A DNA stretch of 64,000 nt. Source: CALBTQ01 sp036725605. GTDB taxonomy: Bacteria; Lernaellota; Lernaellaia; Lernaellales; Lernaellaceae. Of this stretch, positions 16,731 to 25,415 are shown piece by piece. The stretch covers positions 1 through 64,000 of the forward strand of contig DAIMDW010000029.1 in NCBI GenBank assembly GCA_036725605.1, written 5' to 3'. The notes under the pieces were generated by a model. The model was not told the origin of the DNA. It did no database searches and saw only the letters and a list, made by a program, of their open reading frames with translations. The stretch's first letter is position 1. Every line of letters begins with the position of its first letter. The position numbers and the translations under genes were made by a program.

Positions 16731-19700
16731 TCAGCTACCGCAACCGCCGTTGCTGCCGCCGTCTTCCCGGTCTCCATCCATATCGTCGTCATCATCGGGC
16801 GGCGCCACGTGATCGTCATCGGTTTCATCATCATCGCCCGTGTCATCATCTTCGGTGTCGTCGTCCTGCGTATCGTCATCGATGGCGTCGTCATCGACGG
16901 TATCATCATCCGTCGTGTCATCGTCCGTCGTATCATCATCCGTCGTGTCATCGTCGGTTGNNNNNNNNNNNNNNNNNNNNNNNNNNNNNNNNNNNNNNNN
17001 NNNNNNNNNNNNNNNNNNNNNNNNNNNNNNNNNNNNNNNNNNNNNNNNNNNNNNNNNNNNTGTCATCGTCCGTCGTATCATCGTCCGTCGTATCATCGTC
17101 GGTTGTGTCATCGTCGGTTGTGTCATCGTCCGTCGTATCATCGTCCGTCGTATCATCGTCGGTTGTGTCATCGTCCGTCGTATCATCATCGATCGTATCA
17201 TCATCGACCGTATCGTCATCACCGAGCGGATCGCAGGTATCGTTCTCTTCGTTGCATTCCTCCAACAGCACGTTGCACGGATCCCCGGTGGAGTCGCATT
17301 GGTCGTTTTCCTCGTCACAGTATTCGTCGCCGGTGCAGAACAACAGATCGTCTTCGCAAACGACTTGTGTGCCCGGCTGACAGTCGTTTGTCGAATCGCA
17401 AGTTTCCTCACCGTCGCAATACAAGCCGTTGTCGCAGTAGGAATCATTCGGCGTGAACCGGCAGTCGTTCGTCGTGTCGCAGGTGTCGGTCGTGCAGTCG
17501 ACGCCGTCGTCGCATAGCAGATTGTTGGGCAGGAATTGGCAATCGTTCGTCGCATTGCAGACGTCGACGGTGCAATCGACGCCGTCTTCGCACAGGGAAT
17601 TGTCGGGGGCGAATTGGCAATCGTTTGTCGCATCGCAGGTATCCACCGTGCAGTCAACGCCGTCATTGCACAGGGAGTTGTCGGGGGCGAATTGGCAATC
17701 GTTCGTCGCATCGCAGGTGTCCACCGTGCAGTCCACGCCGTCGTTGCAGTTGGCATTGTTCGCCGTGAATTCGCAACCCGTGCTCGCATTGCACGTATCG
17801 TCGGTACAGTCCACGCCGTCTTCGCACAGGGAATTGTCGGGGGCGAATTGGCAATCGTTTGTCGCGTCGCAGGTATCCACCGTGCAGGCGATACCGTCTT
17901 CGCACAGGGAATTGTTGGGCGCGAACTGGCAATCGTTCGTCGCATCGCAGGTGTCCACCGTGCAGGCAACGCCGTCGTTGCAGTTGGCGTTGTTCGCCGT
18001 GAATTCGCAACCCGTGCTCGCATTGCACGTATCGTCGGTACAGTCCACGCCGTCGCTGCACAGGGAGTTGTCGGGGGCGAACTGGCAGTCGTTCGTCGCG
18101 TCGCAGGTATCCACCGTGCAGTCCACGCCGTCATTGCAGTTGGCGTTGTTCGCCGCAAACTCACACCCGTTGGTCAAGTCGCAGACGTCGTCGGTACAGT
18201 CCACGCCGTCGCTGCACAGATCGTGGCGGGCGGTATACAGGCAATCGAACGTCTCATGGCAGGTATCCAACGTGCAATCGACGCCGTCGTTGCAGTTGGC
18301 GTTGTTCGCCGTAAATTCGCATCCCGTGCTCGCGTTGCAGGTGTCGTCGGTGCAATCGACCAGGTCGTTGCATAGCGAGTTGTCGGGCGCGAACTGACAA
18401 TCGTTCGTCGCGTCGCAGGTGTCCAACGTGCAGGCGATGCCGTCGTTGCACAGATCGTCGTGCGGCGTGTATTGGCAATCGTTGGTCGCATCGCAACTGT
18501 CGGTCGTGCAATCGACGCCGTCGTTGCACAGCGTATCGTTCGGCGTGTACTGACAGTCATTGGTTGCATCGCAGGTGTCGACCGTACAGTTTACACCGTC
18601 GTGGCAATTGGCGTTGTTTGCCGTGAATTCGCAACCGTTGGTCGCATCGCAGACATCGTCGGTGCAATCCACGCCGTCGCTGCACTGCGCATTGTCGGGC
18701 GTGGACTGACAACCTTGGGTCAGGTCGCAAACATCGTTGGTGCAATCCACGCCGTCGTTGCACTGCGAATTATCCGGTGTGTTTTGGCAATCCTGCACGG
18801 CATCGCAGGAATCCGAAGTACAATCGACGCCGTCGTCGCAATAGGTGTCGTCGGGCGTGTTGGCGCAGCCGGTCGTCGCGCTGCACACGTCATCGGTGCA
18901 ATCCACGCCGTCGTCGCAACTGTCGTGATCGGGCGTGCCGACGCACACCCCGCCGTCGCACGCGTCTTCGGTGCAATCGATGCCGTCGTCGCAGGCGTTG
19001 CCGTTGTAAGGGCTCCAGTCGGTGGTCGATTGCGAGGGATCGCACCAGTAGCACACGTCGGTCGGATGAACCGTTCCCTGCAGATAGGTCGTGCCGCCGA
19101 TGACGCATTCGGTCGTGCCGCCGTGAAAAACAAGCACCTTGCCGCCCAGGCCCAGAGCATGGCCGCCGACCACCATATCGTCATAACCGTCGTCGTTGAC
19201 GTCGCCGCCGCGACCCAACATGTAAGCCAACAAGCCATCGTTCTCGTCGGATTCATAATGCCAGATCGGTTCGTCCATCAGGCCGGTCGCCGAGCCGAGG
19301 TACAGAAACGCCGCGCCTTCATAATCTTCTCCGTTTTCATACCAGGAAGCGCCGATAAGCACATCGTCGTAGCCGTCGTCGTTGACGTCGCCCGTGCCGG
19401 CCACCGCCTGACCGAACCTCGACGTATCCTGTTCGCCGATTACCGTCCAGTCCGGCGTGGCCGACAAACCCGCCGCCGATCCGTGAAACACGTGCGCTTC
19501 ACCGTCGCCCGGGCCGACGTCCGAAAATTCCTGTCCGACCACCAGGTCGTCATAACCGTCACCGTTGACATCGGCGACGCCCAGGCTGTTGCCGAAATAC
19601 AGACAGGTTCCGTCCGGAGGTAAATACGTCCAGCTTGCCGGCGATGAGATCCCGGACGAAGAACCGTAATAGACAAACACTTTCCCCCGGCTCGAGCCGC

Positions 19701-20625
19701 CCGACACGGAATAATAATTCGCCGACACGACCAGATCATTGTAGCCGTCGGCATTGAAATCCCCGCCGATCACCCGATGTCCGAATTTAGCGTTATTTTG
19801 ATTGCTTTGTTCGGACCAATCCGGCAACGAAGCGGGGCCGGCGCTGCCGCCGTAATAGACATCAACTTTGCCTTCGTTGGTCTGCAATTCGGTATAGTAC
19901 GGCGCGCCGACGGCCAGGTCGTCATAACCGTCGCCGTTCAAGTCGCCGACATAGCCCAAGTCGCCGTAGCGAGCCTCGGTCGTGCAGCCCAAGCGAGACC
20001 AACTGTAGGTCGTGGACAATCCGGCCGATCCGCCGTCATAGAGAAACACCCGCCCCTCTTCCTCATAACTCGAGGTGTAGTGCGTCGCCGCCACCGCCAC
20101 ATCGTCATAGGTGTCGCCGTTGATATCGCCGACGATGGCTGCCTGATATCCATACTTATGATATTCAATATTGCCTTCGATACTCCAATCGGCGCTCGTA
20201 CTCAAGCCGGAAGCCGAGCCGTAAAACATGTCGGCGCGGCCTTCCCTGGTTTGGCCGTGCGTATACGTGGGCGCACCGACCAACAGGTCTTTGTAACCGT
20301 CGCCGTTGACATCGCCGCCCATATCCAACGCCAAACCGAACTGAGACGAACTGGAAGGATCGGTGAAAATCCAATCGACACCGGTGGAGACGTCCGACGG
20401 ATCGTCTTTCAACGGCGGCGTTTCGCTGTCACCGCTTTTGTGGCCGCCGTCATCGTCATCGGCGTCATTCTCTTCCCAGGCTTTGAAGAAATCGGCAGGC
20501 CGATCGCCGGATTCCGCAGTGGTTTGTTCACTAACGAGATCGGCGTCTTTCTCGGTGCCGCAGGTGAGCAGCAACGGCAACAATAGCGCCAACGCCAAGG
20601 CTAACAGTACACTCCCACGTCGCAT
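16731..20625 (-). CDS. Lipoprotein: seven FG-GAP repeats, twenty CTDC-type Cys repeats, DDDT tail ending GCGS (spans assembly gap)
   Basis: This giant exported protein has about 1,265 residues determined plus the gap. The signal peptide ends LLLTC (Gly at +2). Seven FG-GAP motifs follow (DVNGDGYKDLLVGAP, DINGDTYDDVAVAA and so on), the exact number for an integrin-alpha-type seven-bladed propeller, with Asp-rich calcium loops. Then come twenty regular 26-residue modules, C-x-DG-x-x-CT-x-D-x-CD...C, resembling Dictyostelium CTDC repeats, plus two degenerate ones. A DDDT tail follows, ending Gly-Gly-Cys-Gly-Ser. The 100-N gap lies inside the tail. The frame shifts by one across it, so the true gap length should be a multiple of three. 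It likely serves in adhesion or as a surface stalk. It is oriented towards the carboxypeptidase gene. Confidence 0.8.
16840..17218 (-). repeat. DDDT tail-coding repeat broken by assembly gap
   Basis: Highly uniform 12-base units encode DDDT. The array is longer than any other in the window and is interrupted by 100 N, so its true length is unknown. Confidence 0.8.
16961..17060. other. Assembly gap (100 N)
   Basis: A run of exactly 100 N, a common placeholder length, sits inside the near-identical DDDT repeat, where short reads cannot be placed uniquely. Confidence 0.99.
17437..18998 (-). repeat. Twenty tandem 78-base coding repeats (CTDC-type modules)
   Basis: Units of 26 codons, each with Cys at fixed positions (CNDGVDCTVDTCDATNDC pattern). 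Several units are almost identical at the DNA level while others have diverged, implying repeated duplication. The span of about 1,561 bases equals twenty units. Confidence 0.9.
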
Positions 20626-20772
20626 AGGACCCCTCCCTTATTGCCCCCAATAACCTTTTGTGGAATTCCCGCGTGACCTGCTCACGAGAATGAAACTAAA
20701 ACGACCATACTTTTCCTAGAAATTCAAGCAAAAATAATCAATATCGATCTTTTTTCGATCACTCACCGTCGA

Positions 20773-22929
20773 TCAAAAAATCGACGAATAGGCTCGTGGC
20801 GCACTTTTCTTTCTGATAATGGGAAGTTTGCTCGCCGAAGCGGGCGCAACCAACGGCGCACTGGACAAGCATTCCACATAATAGTCCGGCGTGCAGCAAA
20901 CGATGACGTCCTGGCCGTCGGTCCACAGCGCGGCGCTTTCGTTCAGCGGTTCCGCGGCCAACAGTTCCTGCTGCCACGTGTCGGAGGAAGACACATAGAG
21001 CAAGAGTTCATCGGCCGACTCATCCATCACGGCAACATACAAGGTCCCGTCGGCGAGCACCACGGCGTCGCGCAGCGAACAGGTCGACGAGCAAACCGTT
21101 TCGAACGACCAACTGCCTCCGGCGCGCCAGGCGTGAATCACGCCGGAATTCGCGTCGAAGAAAATGTGCTGTTGCCCGTCGACCAAGCGCAGAATCACCG
21201 CCCCGTTGAGCTGATGCCCGTCGTCGACAACCTCGGTAGTAAACGGATCGCCCTCGGTGGCCAGATACAACGTTTCATCTTTCCGGTACGCGATGCGCAC
21301 CAAGTCGTCATCACCGACGGCGAACCTCTGCCCATTGACATCGGCGGCGATCATCCGGGGCTCGGCAAAACTCCCGCTTAACGGACGGCGCGTGAAGTAC
21401 AGGTTTAAAACTCCCTCCGTGTATTCCAGCCAGGTCAAAACCAAATCGCCATCGTGATAATCAATCTGGGCCAGATACACCTGGTGGGAAAGCAGGTCAT
21501 TGTAGACGCGTTCATTGCCTGCCACCTCGCCATTTGCGGCAAACGTGATCATCCTGAATTCGGAATAATCGTTGATCAGCAGGTGAATTCCCTCGGGCGA
21601 TTCGACCGTCGCGAAAAATTCCGTTTCGAAATTCATCCGGTAATCGACCGTATTGCGCCAACCCGGCGCCAGTTTGCGGTAGAAGGCGAAGGCGTTTCTG
21701 TCGAAGGCGTTTTTTTGCACGGCCACCGTGGGAACCAGTCCTTCCGCCGCCGGCGTCGCCGTCACCGTCATCCCGCTGGTATACGGGCTCAGCAGACTGG
21801 TGGTTATTATAGTATCGGTTAAGCCCAACCGCGCGAATTGCAATTCCTCGGAGCACGCGCTGTAGGAACAATAATTATAGTACATCAGCACGTGCGTACC
21901 GTCGGCGGGATCCATTTGCGCCTCGATGTCGTAGTCCGACACTTGAATGTCCCAGGACCGCATAAAGGGAATCCAACCGCCATGAAAAATGCGGACCTCG
22001 TATTGCCAATATCGATAGAACAGGTCAACCGAATAGCGATGGTTGTACAAAAAAGTGAATCGTCCGTCGGGCAGAAAGCCGAAGGAGTTTTCCTTGCGAA
22101 CCGCGTCCCAGGGGATCTCCGGACCGACACCCCGCTGCCAGCCTTCGGGCGTTTTTCGCAGCTGCGTATAATAGCCGTCGCCATCGCCGATGCACGTTGC
22201 CGCCAGGCGATCATTCGGCGAAGCAACCACGCCCAAGCAGCCCTGGATGCTGTTGAAAACGATTTCGCGGCGCCAATGGCCGGCCGGATCGCGCCGCCAA
22301 TAGCGAATAACGTTGCCGCCTGACCGATCCCGGGAGATTACATGCACCGCGCCGTCGGAGGTGACCGCAAACGGATAAGTGTCTCCGTAATACCAGTCCA
22401 ACGCTTCGGTGCGCCAGACTTTGTCCTTGTTGGTCCATTCCTCCCAGGCCAGCAAATATTTGCGTTCACCGATTTTGTAAATCAAATACACCAGGCCGGT
22501 ATCCGCCCGCACGGTCAAGGACATAAGTTTTTTGCCCGGAATCGGAAGATCCAACGGTTGTACGTTCCAATGATCGAACGCCTCGCCGGCGTGCCAGATT
22601 TGCCCGGTCGTTTCGTCGTCGTAAACCGCCTCAAAGACGCTCGCCCGCTTGAAAAGATACGCCCGCCCGAACTCGTACAAACGCTGATCCACCGGCTCGG
22701 TCGTGCATCCGTCGTCGTCGCAGGTGAAAAACCATAATCCGGGTTGGTCGTAGAGACCGGAGAAGGTTTGCGCATCGTCGTCAAAATAGACGTTGCGCCC
22801 GTCGAGCAACCGCGGCTGGACGTGAGCGTAGAGCGGCTCGGTGTACCATTGCGCCTGTGCCGATGAAATCATAAGGAGGAGGATAAGGCAGGTCACCGCA
22901 ATGCAGGAGATTTGCGCCAACGTTTTCAT
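20773..22929 (-). CDS. Secreted protein of unknown function, paralog A
   Basis: This 718-residue exported protein has a signal peptide ending ISSAQA, cut before QWYTEPLYAH, and GGGAG 7 bases before the ATG. The mature part is beta-rich with repeated W/Y-rich strands and short loops, and the ends of many segments read like propeller blades (LADGTLYVAVMDESADELLLYV). It closely parallels the next gene: both start QW(Y/F) ... HV, share GLYDQPGLW and GRAYLF, and end near PLVAPA...K(L/V)PI(I/L)(R/K)KKS. It could be a BNR-like beta-propeller. No catalytic motif is seen. It lies 63 bases downstream of its paralog and is probably co-transcribed with it. Confidence 0.7.
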   Translation of the reverse strand: MKTLAQISCIAVTCLILLLMISSAQAQWYTEPLYAHVQPRLLDGRNVYFDDDAQTFSGLYDQPGLWFFTCDDDGCTTEPVDQRLYEFGRAYLFKRASVFEAVYDDETTGQIWHAGEAFDHWNVQPLDLPIPGKKLMSLTVRADTGLVYLIYKIGERKYLLAWEEWTNKDKVWRTEALDWYYGDTYPFAVTSDGAVHVISRDRSGGNVIRYWRRDPAGHWRREIVFNSIQGCLGVVASPNDRLAATCIGDGDGYYTQLRKTPEGWQRGVGPEIPWDAVRKENSFGFLPDGRFTFLYNHRYSVDLFYRYWQYEVRIFHGGWIPFMRSWDIQVSDYDIEAQMDPADGTHVLMYYNYCSYSACSEELQFARLGLTDTIITTSLLSPYTSGMTVTATPAAEGLVPTVAVQKNAFDRNAFAFYRKLAPGWRNTVDYRMNFETEFFATVESPEGIHLLINDYSEFRMITFAANGEVAGNERVYNDLLSHQVYLAQIDYHDGDLVLTWLEYTEGVLNLYFTRRPLSGSFAEPRMIAADVNGQRFAVGDDDLVRIAYRKDETLYLATEGDPFTTEVVDDGHQLNGAVILRLVDGQQHIFFDANSGVIHAWRAGGSWSFETVCSSTCSLRDAVVLADGTLYVAVMDESADELLLYVSSSDTWQQELLAAEPLNESAALWTDGQDVIVCCTPDYYVECLSSAPLVAPASASKLPIIRKKSAPRAYSSIF

Positions 22930-22992
22930 GGCAGTTTCTCCCGATCCTCACCAGCCGACCGATCAAAACAATATCAACAAATTCATTTACAT

Positions 22993-25170
22993 TCAATAGC
23001 TGATATTTGTCGATAGTAATTTTTGACTTTTTTTCTTCAACACCGGCTTTTCACTCGGCTCCGCCGGCGCAACCAATGGTTTGGTGGACAGACACAGCCC
23101 GTACTGATCGGGCAGATAGCACAGGACGACATCTTCGCCGTCGGTCCACATGCCGACCAGGGAGAACATCGGTCCATCCGTCAGCAACTCCTGATGCCAC
23201 TGACCGTCATAGGACATCAAGTACAAGTCGGAGTAAGTCGTATCCATCACCGCCGCGTAGATCGTCCCGTCGGCCAGCACGACCGCATTGCGCAAACTGC
23301 TGTTCGCGGGGAAGATCGGTTCCTTCCGCCAATCCTGCCCGTCGCGCCACGCGTGAATCACGCCATAGCTGGTGGAAGCGAACACGTGCGGGACGCCGTT
23401 GGCGACGCCGACGCGCACCTGCCCTTCGACGTGGCGGAACATGTCGAGCAGTTCGCCGGCGAAGCCGTTGCTTTCGGCGGCCAGGTACACCATGCCGTTT
23501 TTCAGATAGGCGATCGACGCCGCGCCGTCCTGATCCAGGGCCATGTGGAAATCTTCGACTTCATCGTCGATGAACAGCGGGTCGTTGAAACGTCCGCCGA
23601 GAGCGCGTTGAGCGACGTACAAATCGTTCGGAATGATTCCGCCGCCCGTGTTGGCCCGCCATGCCGCGACCAGCTTGCCGCCGCCGAATAAGGTGATCGA
23701 TTCGTCCGCGTAATGGCCGGCCCAGATGCACTCGGCGTGCGTCAGTTCCCCGTCGTCCGAGTACGTCAGTAACGATACGCCGCGGCAGACGCTTTGGTCA
23801 TAGCTGCTGAGCACATGGATTCCCTCGGGGGATTTTATCGGCGCGATCATCGGCGTGACATAGCTTGGCCAATATTTGACTTCGTCCCAACGACGCTCGC
23901 CCTTGCGATAAATGGACAACGCCGCCGCACTGGCCATGCTTTTGTACAACGCCACGTAAGGAACCAGTCCGTCGCCCTGCGGCTCGGCGAAAGTCGCCAT
24001 TTTCCCGTTGAAACCGTACATCGCGCTTTTTTCGGCAATGAGAGTCGCTCCGTCTGCGGTGCGATACTGCAAATTGTAGTTGTACAGTGTGCTTTTGAAC
24101 CAAAACCGGTAGAGCATCAACAGGTGATAATCGTTTTCGAAGTCCATTTTGGCGTTGATTCTCATTTCGGAATCATGCATGTTCCAACCGGCATTGAGCA
24201 GGCAATCATCGGTGTTGACCGCGCAGATATCGCAGTAACCGGTGTAAAGCGGCTTCGAATATTCGTTTTGGTACATAAAGGTGAACCGACCGTCGGGCAG
24301 ATAACCGAACGAATTTTCCCGGTGCATGAATCGATACGAACCTTCGCCGACGATCTCCGGCCCCACGGTGCGGCGCCAGCCGTCTTTCAAGTGAGTAAAC
24401 AGGACGTATTGCAACGGCGCCGGTTGCGTGCAGGCCACGTCGATCCGGTCGTTCGGTCCGGCCGCCACCGCGAAGCAATCCAGATCGCGATAATCCAGAA
24501 TCTGACTGTGCCACTCGCCGTCGGTCGACCGACGCCAATACCGCATTAAAAAGCGATAGCGATTGTCCCGCGTCACCAGATGCACCTCGCCGTCCGACGT
24601 CGCCGCCACGGTTTCGTTCAGCAGGTCCGCCGCAATGGGCAGCGGCTCGGCCTGCCAGACCGTCTCCGCCCCCTCTTCCTCTTCCCAGGCCAGTACGGCG
24701 TCATCGTCGTCGGTCAGGCAAACGAGGTAGATCAATCCGCTTTCCGGCAGCGTCGTCAGCGCCTTGAGGCTCGTACAATCGTCCGGCAGCGCCAGCGGCT
24801 GAATGTCCCAACCGGCTTCGTTGCGTTCGGCATAATAAAGTTGGCCCTGGGTGGCATCGTCATAAACGGTCGCGAGTCCACCGTCACGCGGGAAAAGATA
24901 CGCTCTTCCATAGTCGAGCATACGCAGATCGACCGGGTCGGTCGTGCATTCGTTTTCGGTGCAGGAAAAGAGCCACAACCCGGGTTGGTCGTAGAGCCCG
25001 TAAAAGGTTTCGTCCGCCGTGCTGTAATACACGTTTTCGCCGTCGACCAACGTGGGAAGAACATGAATGTAAAATTCATCCTCGAACCATTGTGCCTGGG
25101 CGGACGACGCTACGGTAAGCGCGAATATCAAGGCCAGGGAAAGCCGGACAATCCATTTTGTACGTTCCAT
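22993..25170 (-). CDS. Secreted protein of unknown function, paralog B
   Basis: A 725-residue exported protein. The ATG at 25170 has GGAGG upstream and begins a signal peptide ending VASSAQA before QWFEDEFYIHV; an upstream ATG would add 22 unlikely residues. It is a full-length tandem paralog of the gene at 20773, sharing GLYDQPGLW, CTT(D/E)PVD, YGRAYLF, LRNAVVLADGTIYAAVMD and a Lys-rich end. A predicted beta-propeller-like surface protein. It has more Cys than its paralog around residues 300-330 (CDICAVNTDDC). Divergence is enough that the duplication is old. Function unknown; the conserved parts are the most useful for a remote homology search. Confidence 0.7.
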   Translation of the reverse strand: MERTKWIVRLSLALIFALTVASSAQAQWFEDEFYIHVLPTLVDGENVYYSTADETFYGLYDQPGLWLFSCTENECTTDPVDLRMLDYGRAYLFPRDGGLATVYDDATQGQLYYAERNEAGWDIQPLALPDDCTSLKALTTLPESGLIYLVCLTDDDDAVLAWEEEEGAETVWQAEPLPIAADLLNETVAATSDGEVHLVTRDNRYRFLMRYWRRSTDGEWHSQILDYRDLDCFAVAAGPNDRIDVACTQPAPLQYVLFTHLKDGWRRTVGPEIVGEGSYRFMHRENSFGYLPDGRFTFMYQNEYSKPLYTGYCDICAVNTDDCLLNAGWNMHDSEMRINAKMDFENDYHLLMLYRFWFKSTLYNYNLQYRTADGATLIAEKSAMYGFNGKMATFAEPQGDGLVPYVALYKSMASAAALSIYRKGERRWDEVKYWPSYVTPMIAPIKSPEGIHVLSSYDQSVCRGVSLLTYSDDGELTHAECIWAGHYADESITLFGGGKLVAAWRANTGGGIIPNDLYVAQRALGGRFNDPLFIDDEVEDFHMALDQDGAASIAYLKNGMVYLAAESNGFAGELLDMFRHVEGQVRVGVANGVPHVFASTSYGVIHAWRDGQDWRKEPIFPANSSLRNAVVLADGTIYAAVMDTTYSDLYLMSYDGQWHQELLTDGPMFSLVGMWTDGEDVVLCYLPDQYGLCLSTKPLVAPAEPSEKPVLKKKSQKLLSTNISY

Positions 25171-25415
25171 GACACACCCTCCATTCACCTTCACCCCATG
25201 CTCAAAGGGTATACACAATATCGCAGATATTTTCAATTCTAATCCATATGAATTTGTATAAAATCATCCTCGATCCGATTCTTCGCTTTTCCGGAAGAAA
25301 ATGGAGGCGTTCGCAAGTTTATTTCATCGACACAAATCGCAATGCCCCCTTGCGTCCATCGGCGGTTGCCGATAAGTTCGTTATTCAACATCGAATAGCC
25401 GGTGAGGATCCAACC

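Noticed and set aside
16840..17218. Satellite or noncoding microsatellite
   Set aside because: The reading frame is open on both sides of the gap and continues the protein's acidic tail with a Cys end.
17437..18998. CRISPR array
   Set aside because: The repeats are contiguous 78-base coding units with no unique spacers, and they encode regular Cys modules.
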